A DNA stretch of 64,000 bases from Archangium violaceum (GTDB lineage: Bacteria > Myxococcota > Myxococcia > Myxococcales > Myxococcaceae), in assembly GCF_016859125.1 (NCBI RefSeq), contig NZ_CP069338.1, positions 682,001 through 746,000 on the forward strand, written 5' to 3'. A program made the translations under genes and the position numbers. The notes beneath the pieces were generated by a model. It had not been told where the DNA came from and did no database searches. It worked only from the letters and a program-made list of their open reading frames with translations. Below, in pieces: positions 1 to 8,055 of the stretch. Within the stretch, counting starts at the first letter, position 1; the number at the start of each line of letters is the position of its first letter.

Positions 1-85
1 CCGTGCGAGTCACGAACACCAGCGAGCATCGGGAAGCTCACTTGTGCGAGCGGCGCATCAATCAGGAGACGAGGAGACCCTCCAG

Positions 86-970
86 GTGAAATCCCTCGCG
101 AACATCGAAGCCTTCGTCCGAGCCGTGGAGCAGGGCGACTTCACCCGCGCGGCCCGGACACTCGGACTCACGCCCTCGGCGGTCAGCCGGCGGATCGCCC
201 GTCTGGAAGAGGAGCTGGGACTGGCGTTGTTCCGCCGGACGACGCGCGCCTTGCGACTCACGGATGACGGCCGTGCGTTCTACGAACGATGCAGGCGCAT
301 CCTGGGCGAGCTCGAAGAAGCGCAGGAGGCCATGACCCGCGTGCGAACCCGACCCACGGGCAGGCTCCGGGTGGACGCTCCGCAGGTGCTCGGACAGCTC
401 ATCCTGGTCCCTTTCCTTCCGAGGTTCTTCAAGCAATACCCGGGCATCGAGCTCGAGCTCACCCTCAGGGATTACCTGGTGGATCCGGTCACCGAGGGCA
501 TCGACGTGCTCCTGCGCATCGGAACGCTCCGGGACTCGGGGATGATGGCGCGGAAGCTGGGCGTCACCCGGATGGTGGCATGCGCCGCGCCGGGCTACCT
601 GAAACACCACGGGCGTCCCCGAACACCCGAGGACCTCGCCAAGCATCACTGCCTCGGGTTCCTGCGTGAATCAGGTCCCGTTCCGTGGCGGATGCGCACC
701 GGCGAGTACGAAGTGAAGGGCCCGTTTCACGTGAACCAGGGAGCGTCGCTCCGCGATTCCGCCGTGGCCGGCCTGGGAATCTGCTGGCTCTTCGACTTCA
801 TGGTCACCGAGGAGCTCGCATCCGGGAAGTTGGTGCCGGTCCTGGAGGAGTACGCGTGCGACGAGCGGCCCATCCACGCGCTCTATTCTGAGAACCGGCA
901 CCTGCTGCCAAAGGTGCGCGTCTTCCTCGACTTCGCGGCGTCGCTCCTGGCGAAGACCCGGCGGAGTTGA
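86..970 (+). CDS. LysR-family transcriptional regulator
   Basis: DNA-binding regulator of the LysR family. The N-terminal winged helix-turn-helix covers about residues 1-60 (AFVRAVEQGDF, then TPSAVSRRIARLEEELG, then LFRRTTRALRLTDDG). It is followed by a type-2 periplasmic-binding-protein-like effector domain (GRLRVDAPQVLG to the end) that would sense an unknown ligand. I chose the GTG at 86 because GAGGAG lies 9 bases upstream and family members start just before this helix. A GTG at 44 would add 14 poorly conserved residues. About 294 aa, normal for the family. The Uma2-like gene follows immediately on the same strand. The target is unknown, and no obvious divergent target gene lies within the window. 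Confidence 0.9.
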   Translation: MKSLANIEAFVRAVEQGDFTRAARTLGLTPSAVSRRIARLEEELGLALFRRTTRALRLTDDGRAFYERCRRILGELEEAQEAMTRVRTRPTGRLRVDAPQVLGQLILVPFLPRFFKQYPGIELELTLRDYLVDPVTEGIDVLLRIGTLRDSGMMARKLGVTRMVACAAPGYLKHHGRPRTPEDLAKHHCLGFLRESGPVPWRMRTGEYEVKGPFHVNQGASLRDSAVAGLGICWLFDFMVTEELASGKLVPVLEEYACDERPIHALYSENRHLLPKVRVFLDFAASLLAKTRRS

Positions 971-1024
971 GTGCAGGACCTCATCCGCCGTTCAACGGCC
1001 TCGGCGTTGCACGGCGCGGAGGTC

Positions 1025-1648
1025 ATGCGGAAGATCTCCCTCATGGTCACCCGTCGCCCTCCCGAATCCGAGTCCACCGAGCGAAACGCTCCGTCCGTCG
1101 AAGCGGCCTTTCAGTCGGCTCCAGAGGAGATGGTGGCGGAGATCCTCGACGGAGAGCTGTACCTCGGCCCGCGCCCGGCACGACCGCATGCCAACGTGGC
1201 GTCGAATCTTGGCGGCCTCCTCACCGCGCCTTTCAAGTTTGGCAGGGGCGGACCGGGAGGGTGGGTCCTCATCGATGAGCCGGAGCTGCACCTTGGCCCG
1301 CGTCCGGACAAGCTCGTGCCAGACCTCGCCGGGTGGAGGCGCGAACGTCTGCCACGCGCCGTGGGAGGAGACGAGGCTCCGGCCCATTACGACCTCGCCC
1401 CGGATTGGGCCTGCGAGCTCCTCTCCCAACGCACGCGGAGCAGGGACAAGGGCCAGAAGATGCGCATCTACGCCCGGGAAGGAGTGCGGCACCTGTGGCA
1501 CGTGGATCCGCTTGCCCGCACGCTCGAGATCTTCCGGCTCACCGAGGGCGAGTGGCACCTCGTCCACTCCTTCACCGGAGAAGAGCCGGTGCGTGCCGAA
1601 CCCTTCGAGGCCATCGAGCTCGAACTGGCGCTCGTCTGGTCCGAATGA
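1025..1648 (+). CDS. Uma2 family (DUF820) endonuclease-like protein
   Basis: Matches the Uma2/DUF820 family, which has a restriction-endonuclease-like fold and occurs in many copies in cyanobacteria and myxobacteria; its cellular function is not established. Visible motifs are EILDGELYLGPRPA, the GGWVLIDEPELHLG segment with its conserved acidic pair, DLAGWRRERLP, DWACELLS and the MRIYAREGVRHLWHVDP strand. A second copy lies at 21282-21836. The start is uncertain. GTG 971 abuts the LysR stop codon and could be translationally coupled; ATG 1025 follows GGAGG closely; ATG 1043 is also possible. The domain itself is intact in all three readings. Confidence 0.82.
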   Translation: MRKISLMVTRRPPESESTERNAPSVEAAFQSAPEEMVAEILDGELYLGPRPARPHANVASNLGGLLTAPFKFGRGGPGGWVLIDEPELHLGPRPDKLVPDLAGWRRERLPRAVGGDEAPAHYDLAPDWACELLSQRTRSRDKGQKMRIYAREGVRHLWHVDPLARTLEIFRLTEGEWHLVHSFTGEEPVRAEPFEAIELELALVWSE

Positions 1649-1980
1649 CGATGGAGTGAAAATCCTCACGGCACCCTTCCAGGCATGGGTGGAGGTGAAG
1701 TCCGCCTATGTGCGCCTGGAACCCGCTCCCGACTCCCACGCTGACGACGCGCGCTCGTCATCCCTCACATTCCGAGCAAACGAGATGCTCTCGCGCGTCG
1801 AATTCACTCGAAGAGCTTCGAGTGAAGTCCGCGTACGATGGTCGACGCGCCAGGCGCCCAGGACGGGTGCCCGGGCGTGAGGTGTATGCCCCAGCCGAAT
1901 CGTTCGCGACATGCGTTGATGGAACACGCTCACGACGACGGGGCATCGCCACTCGACTCAGCCACACACCCAGGAGCGTC
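1649..1980. other. Intergenic region with inverted repeat
   Basis: About 330 bases without a convincing gene. It holds the 24-base inverted repeat annotated separately. It also holds two copies of GTGAAGTCCGC, at 1695 and 1822, the second overlapping the right arm of the repeat. A ribosome binding site (AGGAG) sits just before the ATG at 1981. The region probably contains the promoter of the lipoprotein/subtilase pair downstream. Confidence 0.5.
1803..1826. promoter_or_regulatory. 24-base inverted repeat, candidate operator or hairpin
   Basis: The arms TTCACTCGAAG and CTTCGAGTGAA are perfect 11-base reverse complements separated by AG. Such symmetry upstream of an operon suits a dimeric regulator site. 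A 2-base loop is too tight for a stable RNA hairpin unless the stem frays, so I favour an operator. Confidence 0.5.
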
Positions 1981-3531
1981 ATGCCGCATTCCCCCCCCGC
2001 ACGACTGCTGCGTCCCGTGAGCATTGCCCTGTTGCTCGCCGCCTGCGGCTCTCCCTCATCCGACCCTCCCCCAACGACCCCACCGGAGCGCACAACGGGC
2101 CTACAGGGTGTCGTCGCCATCGCCCCTGCTGGCGCGGCGGTCACCGCCACCGAAATCCAGGCGTACCCCGCCGAGGGAGGTCCGGCGGTCGCGACCACCC
2201 AGAGCGACGAACACGGCCGATACACCCTGGCGCTGCCCGCCGGTGACTACAGCCTCACGCTGCGGAAGAGCGGGTACGCGGCCTCCCGAGTCGAAGGGGT
2301 GCGGATCCCCGACGGAGGCCTGACGCGACTCAACCTCGTGCAACAACGCGCCTTCCACCCGTCCTGGCCCACCGAGGCGCCCAGCGTCGACGTCGGCGAC
2401 GTTCTCGAGAACGGCAGCTACGACGCCGACAACTTCCTCCCCTACGACGTCACCGTCGATCCCGCCGGCACCCTGCCGACGCAGATGATCTACGCCGCGA
2501 TCGGCAAGACGCCCGGGTCCGCCTGGGCCTCCGGGGAGAGCCAGTCCTTCACGCAGACCGACACCACGGGCCCACGCTTCCTGCTGCCACGCGCCTATGT
2601 TGGCCTCGGCTCGACGACCTTCGAAGTCGTCGCCTACGACGCGAACAACAATCGCACACACGTCATCCGCCACGTCACGTTCACCAGCGTGCTCCCCTCG
2701 ACCCCTGGCCAGCCACTCGCGCCGCCCGTGCTTCAAAGCACGCTCGCCGTCACCTTCGGCAAGGCCCTGGAGGCAATGAACGTCCATCCCACGGCCGCGC
2801 CCGAAGGCGCGAGCCTGTTCGTCAACGTCCACTGGAGTCCCGCCACGGACGTTCCCCCCTGCAGCGACCCGCTCGTCACCATTCCGTACAAATACCGCGT
2901 GGAACGACGCATCGGATGGGGCGCCTTCACGCCCATCGCGACGCTCCCCGGATGGAGCATCGGCCAGGACCTGGATGGCGACGCGTGCGGAGAAGTCATC
3001 TACACCACCGACTACCGGGACACGAGCGCCGACCTCCAGCCCGGCACCCCCGCCACGTACCGGATCGTCGCCTTCAATGACAAACACGAGACGGCGCCGT
3101 CCAACACGCTCACCAGCACGCCGCTCCCGGCGTTCGACGTTCGCCTCACCGGTCCCGCCGCGGGGGCCACGGGCGTGTCCACCACGCCCACCTTCACGTG
3201 GAAGCCCACACAAACCGTGGGGGCCATCCACGTCTACAACGGCTTGCTGTGGGACACCGTCAGCGGCAACAGCAACCTGAATTTCTCCTCGGCTCAGCCA
3301 CGCCTCGTGAACCGCGATTCCTTCACCTGGAACGAGGACAACAACTACACCGGCAGCGTCTACGAGCAGCTCCAACCCGGAAGAACGTACGAATGGCAGC
3401 TCAGCCTGGCATTCGCCGCCGACAGCGCCACGTCCCCCACCGCCGTCAGTGTCGCCGCTGACTCCTACGGCGTGTACGGACCGTTCACCGTGGCGTCCAC
3501 GGATGTCTTCCGCTTCACCACCGCGCCCTGA
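1981..3531 (+). CDS. Lipoprotein with carboxypeptidase-regulatory-like and Fn3-like domains
   Basis: Predicted cell-envelope lipoprotein of 516 aa. The signal peptide ends in the lipobox LLAAC, giving Cys22 as the lipidation site. A low-complexity Ser/Pro linker follows. Next comes a carboxypeptidase-regulatory-like beta sandwich (GLQGVVAIAP...YTLALPAGDYSLTLRKSGY), then a long beta-rich region with Fn3-like repeats (PATYRIVAFNDKHE, GATGVSTTPTFTWKP). No catalytic motif is visible. The ATG at 1981 has AGGAG 4 bases upstream and places the signal peptide correctly; the frame stays open further upstream but without a leader. The subtilase gene starts 20 bases downstream, so the two probably form an operon. 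Likely an adhesion or surface protein. Confidence 0.85.
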   Translation: MPHSPPARLLRPVSIALLLAACGSPSSDPPPTTPPERTTGLQGVVAIAPAGAAVTATEIQAYPAEGGPAVATTQSDEHGRYTLALPAGDYSLTLRKSGYAASRVEGVRIPDGGLTRLNLVQQRAFHPSWPTEAPSVDVGDVLENGSYDADNFLPYDVTVDPAGTLPTQMIYAAIGKTPGSAWASGESQSFTQTDTTGPRFLLPRAYVGLGSTTFEVVAYDANNNRTHVIRHVTFTSVLPSTPGQPLAPPVLQSTLAVTFGKALEAMNVHPTAAPEGASLFVNVHWSPATDVPPCSDPLVTIPYKYRVERRIGWGAFTPIATLPGWSIGQDLDGDACGEVIYTTDYRDTSADLQPGTPATYRIVAFNDKHETAPSNTLTSTPLPAFDVRLTGPAAGATGVSTTPTFTWKPTQTVGAIHVYNGLLWDTVSGNSNLNFSSAQPRLVNRDSFTWNEDNNYTGSVYEQLQPGRTYEWQLSLAFAADSATSPTAVSVAADSYGVYGPFTVASTDVFRFTTAP

Positions 3532-3551
3532 GCTCGAAGGACGAACCCCCC

Positions 3552-5846
3552 ATGAAAAAAGCTCCTGCCCTGCTGGTGTTCACGAGCCTGCTGGCCGCCT
3601 GCACCCAGCCCTCGGCCCCCGCCGATCCGCTCAACCCTCCCCCCACGCCAGTCGACACCACGCCCCTCCCCGAGGCCACGGTGCTACACCCGCACCGAGC
3701 CGGGGAGCTCCTCCTTGGGTACCATCGTTCCGAGGATCTTCAGCGTGCCGTGCGCCTGCTCCAGGCGACGGTCATGGGGGACAACCCCACCCTCAAGCAG
3801 GCGCGCGTGGCGCTGCCGGACACGCTGACCGTCGAGCGGGCCCTCGGGCAGCTCGCGCTGGGGAGTCGCGCCACGCTGCGCTACGCGCAACCGAACTACA
3901 CCTACAAGCGCCCGGGACTCACGCCCAGGACCTTCATGGCGCTGAGCGTGAATGATCCACTCGCCGCGACGAAGTGGGACCTGGAACGGATGAACGCCGA
4001 GGCGGCCTGGAAGACGAGCGTGCGAGGACAATTCCCAGACGGACAGGGAGTCGTCATCGCCGTCGTCGACACGGGTATCGACGGCACCCACCCGGATCTC
4101 GCCGGCAAGTTCGTCGATGGCTGGGACGCGTCGGGTTGCTACGACTACTTCATTCCGCCCTCCCCCAGCGACCGGCGCCCCCACCCCATTCCGCCGAACG
4201 TCAACGCCACCAACAACCTGGAGCACGGCACGCACGTCGCGGGGATCGCGGCCGCGCTCCGGGACAACGCCCAGGGCGTCATGGGGGTCGCCCCCAAAGC
4301 GCGCCTGATGGACATCAAGGTCTTCTGCGACTTCAACGAAGACACCACCACCAGCGCGGTGATTGCCGAAGGGGTGCTCGGGGCCATCCTGGACCGCGAC
4401 GGGGACGGGCTCGTCCCCGACGTCATCACCATGAGCCTGGGCGGGCTCGGGTACGACAGCGCCACCGCGGATGCCCTCAACCTGGCCCTGTCTGGCCGTG
4501 ACCTCGATGGGCAGGCGCTGCCCGCCTACGATGACGGCACGGGAGGTGGCATCGCGGGGGACGGCATACCGGACCGCACCGCGACCGTCACCGTCGCCAT
4601 GGGCAACACGGGTCAAGCGGACACGCAGTACCCGGCGGCCGTTCCGGGCGTGATCGCGGTGGGCGCGACCGACCCCTCGGATGCTCGAGCGACCTTCAGC
4701 ACCACCGGCCATCACATCAGCGTGAGCGCGCCCGGCGTCAACATCCTCTCGACGTGGCCGGCCTTCCTGAACCAGCGGGAGCCCGGCTACAACGGTGGGT
4801 ATCAGGCGATCTCCGGGACGAGCATGGCCACGCCGGAAGTCGCGGGTGCCGTCGCGCTGATCAAACAATTCCATCCCGGTGCCACGCCCTTCCAGGTGCG
4901 CCGCCTGCTCGAGCGCACGGCCCATGACCTCGGCACGCCCGGCTGGGACGCGCAGACCGGCGCGGGTCGCCTCGACCTGAAGGCCCTGGTGGACGAGCTC
5001 GCCGGGCATGACCTCTCGCAGGACGAACCAGGCGGGCGCGCACGCGTCATCGTCACCACCGCGAACCGATGGGACAGCAATGACGATGGCTTCGTGAATG
5101 AGCAGGACACGCGGTACGCGCCACCCGCCGCGAACGTAACCTTGCTCCAGGGAGGCCGCGCCCTCTACCACGCCAAGACCAACGCCGCCGGGCAGGCCAC
5201 CTTCGAAGCAATCGCCCCCGGACAATACGAGGTCATCGCCAGCACGCCCGATATCTTCGACATCTTCTCGCCCTACAGCCGAAGCGACACCGTCACGGGA
5301 CAGGGAACGCTGACGGTGCCCTCCGGCGCCGAGGGCACGGCGTCAATCCACCTCACGTCGACGCTGGAAGTCACGGTGAGCTGGGCGGGTGGCGGTGATG
5401 TGGATCTGACCTATTGGGCATACATTCCCACCCTGCCCGATGGAACGCCTCCTCCGCTGCCGGATGAGCCCCGCCAGCACCGAGGGCAGATGGTCTGGCA
5501 GAGCGTCAAGAGCGGCTCGACGGACGTCACCTTCAGCGCCGACGACACAGGCACTTCCATCGAACGCGCGTCCGAAACGCTCCAACTGAACGCCACCCAC
5601 TATCCACTGATTGCCATGATGTCCGCGCCGCACCCCGAGAACTTCTGGGGGATCACACGGGTTGGCGTGGACACCACCCGTCTCACGCATGCCGTGACGG
5701 CCACCTTGCGTGTCAAACGCAACGGCGTGGAGCGCACCTACGGCCCGATCGCCCTCGAGCCGGGTGCCGGTGAATCGCTCGGAAACACCGTCCTGTGGAG
5801 CGGCATCGACTCCAAGTTCGCGGGAAGCTTCATCCTGATCCACTGA
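3552..5846 (+). CDS. S8 family subtilisin-like serine peptidase, lipoprotein
   Basis: Secreted or surface-anchored subtilase of 764 aa. The signal peptide ends LLAAC with Cys17 lipidated. A propeptide-like segment (about 45-120) carries the RVALPDTLTVERAL and YAQPNYTY signature of I9-type inhibitors. The peptidase S8 domain (about 140-475) shows the complete triad: Asp173 in VVDTGIDGTHPDL, His225 in HGTHVAGI and Ser424 in GTSMATPEVAG, with the oxyanion Asn in AMGNTG. The C-terminal 290 residues are beta-rich: a carboxypeptidase-regulatory-like repeat (AAGQATFEAIAPGQYEV) and an adhesin-like tail. It lies 20 bases after the lipoprotein gene. A hairpin follows the stop codon. Role inferred: extracellular protein degradation, common in predatory myxobacteria. 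Confidence 0.95.
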   Translation: MKKAPALLVFTSLLAACTQPSAPADPLNPPPTPVDTTPLPEATVLHPHRAGELLLGYHRSEDLQRAVRLLQATVMGDNPTLKQARVALPDTLTVERALGQLALGSRATLRYAQPNYTYKRPGLTPRTFMALSVNDPLAATKWDLERMNAEAAWKTSVRGQFPDGQGVVIAVVDTGIDGTHPDLAGKFVDGWDASGCYDYFIPPSPSDRRPHPIPPNVNATNNLEHGTHVAGIAAALRDNAQGVMGVAPKARLMDIKVFCDFNEDTTTSAVIAEGVLGAILDRDGDGLVPDVITMSLGGLGYDSATADALNLALSGRDLDGQALPAYDDGTGGGIAGDGIPDRTATVTVAMGNTGQADTQYPAAVPGVIAVGATDPSDARATFSTTGHHISVSAPGVNILSTWPAFLNQREPGYNGGYQAISGTSMATPEVAGAVALIKQFHPGATPFQVRRLLERTAHDLGTPGWDAQTGAGRLDLKALVDELAGHDLSQDEPGGRARVIVTTANRWDSNDDGFVNEQDTRYAPPAANVTLLQGGRALYHAKTNAAGQATFEAIAPGQYEVIASTPDIFDIFSPYSRSDTVTGQGTLTVPSGAEGTASIHLTSTLEVTVSWAGGGDVDLTYWAYIPTLPDGTPPPLPDEPRQHRGQMVWQSVKSGSTDVTFSADDTGTSIERASETLQLNATHYPLIAMMSAPHPENFWGITRVGVDTTRLTHAVTATLRVKRNGVERTYGPIALEPGAGESLGNTVLWSGIDSKFAGSFILIH

Positions 5847-5859
5847 TGTCCCTGGCGGG

Positions 5860-5883
5860 GCGCCGTGTCACGCAACACGGCGC
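5860..5883. terminator. Hairpin between convergent genes
   Basis: GCGCCGTGT and ACACGGCGC form a perfect 9-base-pair stem with loop CACGCA, starting 14 bases after the subtilase stop codon. It also overlaps the last codons of the leftward hydrolase. No U-tract follows, so it may only be a bidirectional stabilising or attenuating structure. Confidence 0.55.
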
Positions 5884-6728
5884 TCTGCCCCAACGGCGGA
5901 CCTCACCGCGTCGGCGACCTGCCTCGGATCCTGCAACTGGAGGCCATGACCGACACCGGTGAGACGAATCGTGGTGACGTCACCCAGGGCGCGGGTCGCC
6001 ATGTCGATGTCTTCCTGGGTCAGCAGCCCACCCGCGGCCGGGTCCGCCTGGAGCAACACGAGCCGGCACCGCAGTCTCTCGAGGAGGGACGCGCCCTCCA
6101 GGGCGGCATAGGTGTCGTCGAACCTGTCGAGGATCGCGTCCAGCAAGTCGCCATCATGGCAAGCCAGGGACCGGCTCAGCTCGAGGATGTAGGGGTGCCC
6201 CGGGCCGAAGAGTTCCCTGAAGCTGACGCTCCGGTCCGGCTCCGGCCGGATTTCGAGCTCGAGCAGCCGTTCCGCGACCTGCTCAGGGGTGAGACCCCGG
6301 CCCGTGAGCGCCCTCCAGGCAAGCGTGAGGTCTCGCGACTTCGCCTGATGTGCGCGCATACGTTCCCGGCCCAGCGGCGCATCGCCATCGATGATACCGG
6401 TGACCAGGTGCGGGGAATTCGCCGCGAGGACCAGGCTCACGTGCGCGCCATGAGAATGTCCGAACAGCCACGCGGGGCCGACCGAGACGTGGTCCAGGAC
6501 CCTCTTCACGAACTCCGCGGTGTCCTGGAGACGATAGGCCCCGGGCGTGTGGCGCGACTCGCCATGCCCCGGAAGATCGATGAGCACGAGTTGATGGTCG
6601 TCTTGGAGCAGAGGAGCCATGGAGGAGAACCACTGCCGCCGACCGGACCCCCCATGCAACAGGACGAGGGGCTGCCCCCGTCCCACGATCTCGAAAGCAA
6701 TACCATCCGTGGTCCTGCTCGTTCCCAC
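5868..6728 (-). CDS. Alpha/beta hydrolase
   Basis: Alpha/beta-hydrolase-fold enzyme of 286 aa with unknown substrate. Motifs: LVLLHGGSGRRQWF (oxyanion region), LIDLPGHGES, nucleophile elbow GHSHGA with catalytic Ser, and the terminal His in VGHGLQL. The acid is probably the Asp in LLQADPAAGG. I chose the GTG at 6728 because GGAGG lies 7 bases upstream; longer readings have no binding site and run towards the divergent gene at 6888. The gene is convergent with the subtilase. Esterase, lactonase and haloalkane-dehalogenase-like activities cannot be told apart from sequence alone. Confidence 0.85.
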   Translation of the reverse strand: MGTSRTTDGIAFEIVGRGQPLVLLHGGSGRRQWFSSMAPLLQDDHQLVLIDLPGHGESRHTPGAYRLQDTAEFVKRVLDHVSVGPAWLFGHSHGAHVSLVLAANSPHLVTGIIDGDAPLGRERMRAHQAKSRDLTLAWRALTGRGLTPEQVAERLLELEIRPEPDRSVSFRELFGPGHPYILELSRSLACHDGDLLDAILDRFDDTYAALEGASLLERLRCRLVLLQADPAAGGLLTQEDIDMATRALGDVTTIRLTGVGHGLQLQDPRQVADAVRSAVGAERRVA

Positions 6729-6887
6729 CGATCCTCCTCCACCTTCTACGGGTGCCACATGAGCACATGGATACAACTGAAGCCCGCGAGGGCGGCCAGA
6801 AAGCATCCCGGCAACGGCGCCCCGCCTTCTCGGGCAGGCTCCAGAAATTCCAACCCTCGAAAAGCCGGCCTCTTGATATCCTGATTG

Positions 6888-7358
6888 ATGGGTAGACGCA
6901 TGAACCGAATAGAGCTTGCTGAGTGGACCGTTGCTCCTGAGTCCCTCTTCCCGGCATGGCATTTCGTCGAAGAATTCGCGCAACGAACCTCGAGTGCTGG
7001 AGGCGTCGAAAAGATCATCATCTTCGAGCGAGTGTCGCCATCTCGATATGAACTCGCGCACACGCGTGACTGCACTGGGAATCAAGGCGCAGCGCTCAGG
7101 CCAGTCATTCGTGATGCGCTCCGGCGGGATACGCTGCTCGGGTTCGTGATTCGCGACTCATGCGATTTGGAGCCTCTCCTCGAAAGCTACCGGAAACAAC
7201 ATGGGGGAGTGCTTCGGGTACAAGACGTGATGAGGGAACTGGGGGCCGAAGTACCGGAGCTCGAGACCGTGCTCACGGCTGGTCGGAAACTCGTGTTGGT
7301 GGGCCACGACGGAGAACCGTTGTTCACGCTTGTCCCCCGGTTGGCTCCGACAGAATGA
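6888..7358 (+). CDS. Protein of unknown function
   Basis: 156-aa soluble protein without a recognised domain. Visible features: a predicted beta strand VEKIIIFERVSPSRYELA, a helix CDLEPLLESYRKQHGGVLRVQDVMRELG and a terminal beta hairpin RKLVLVGHDGEPLFTLVP. No signal peptide or membrane segment. ATG 6888, ATG 6900 and an upstream TTG are all possible starts and none has a strong binding site. It is divergent from the alpha/beta hydrolase gene, with about 160 bases between them. Base composition is somewhat less GC-rich than the neighbours, suggesting acquired DNA. Confidence 0.55.
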   Translation: MGRRMNRIELAEWTVAPESLFPAWHFVEEFAQRTSSAGGVEKIIIFERVSPSRYELAHTRDCTGNQGAALRPVIRDALRRDTLLGFVIRDSCDLEPLLESYRKQHGGVLRVQDVMRELGAEVPELETVLTAGRKLVLVGHDGEPLFTLVPRLAPTE

Positions 7359-7474
7359 CATCCCGCCATCGGAGTTCTTGGACAGGTAGGCATGGAGCGT
7401 GGTCCGCCCGGACTCGCGCGGGGGGTGAGCAGGCCTCGCCCGTGGCTGGTACGTGGATTGAAGAGCCTCCCATC

Positions 7475-7735
7475 ATGGCTCACGAGCCCCTCGAGCATTC
7501 CAAGCTCCACGGGAAGGCGTTCCTGCGCGACCTCCTGACCAGTTACATACACATCAGGCCATCGAAGCAGGAAACAGCCAGGCAGGACCTCGCGAACATC
7601 CAGAGCGCCCTGAGGCTCTACCATTCGAAGCATCGGCGCTTTCCGTCCACCGCAGAGGGAATGCGGGAGCTCGTGAACCGCCAGGGGCTGGAGCAGGTTC
7701 CGCGCGACCCCTGGGGCAGCCTTATGGAGCACTGA
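7475..7735 (+). CDS. GspG-like (type II secretion pseudopilin) C-terminal domain protein
   Basis: 86-aa protein whose second half follows the major pseudopilin GspG pattern: ARQDLANIQSALRLYHSKHRRFPST, then EGMRELVNRQGLEQVPRDPWGS. In GspG this helix-plus-loop follows a prepilin peptidase site and a hydrophobic N-terminal helix. Here the N-terminus (MAHEPLEHSKLHGKAFLRD) is hydrophilic, so the protein should stay in the cytoplasm unless another start is used. No other secretion genes lie nearby. It may be an orphan domain or a degenerate pseudopilin. The ATG at 7475 has a weak upstream GAAGAG. Confidence 0.6.
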   Translation: MAHEPLEHSKLHGKAFLRDLLTSYIHIRPSKQETARQDLANIQSALRLYHSKHRRFPSTAEGMRELVNRQGLEQVPRDPWGSLMEH

Positions 7736-8055
7736 GCGGCGCGGCCAAACCTCCTGAACGCCCCGCCGTGAAGGCGGCGACCTACAAGGCCTGCGAACGC
7801 CGCGACACCTGGCCGTCAGCCCGCCCGCCCCCGGAAATTCTCGGCGATCCGCGCCTGCATGTGCAAGGTCTCGGCGGTGATGCGCAAATCCTGCGCCGTT
7901 ACCCGGGGAGCCAACCGCCGTGCGTCATCACCCCTCAACGTCTCCTTGTTCCACCACCCATCGCGGCGGTAGACATGACGGATTGGACGACACCGTCCTC
8001 TCCAGAAAAGCCGTTCAACTGCCTCACACACCGACGTGGGAGAGAGGAGCGCGCG
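7736..8055. other. Intergenic region before prpE
   Basis: About 320 bases with no convincing gene. The prpE frame stays open through most of it, but without prpE-like sequence. Short antisense frames look like shadows. It probably holds the prpE promoter; no clear box elements were recognised. Confidence 0.4.

Noticed and set aside
2101-3375. Long leftward open frame (about 420 codons) opposite the lipoprotein gene
   Set aside because: Low-complexity composition rich in Gly, Arg and Val, no domain and no start signals; a GC-driven shadow of the real gene.
7768-8055. N-terminal extension of propionyl-CoA synthetase
   Set aside because: The upstream part of the frame has no PrpE-like sequence; ATG 8056 has a good binding site and starts at the family's usual position.
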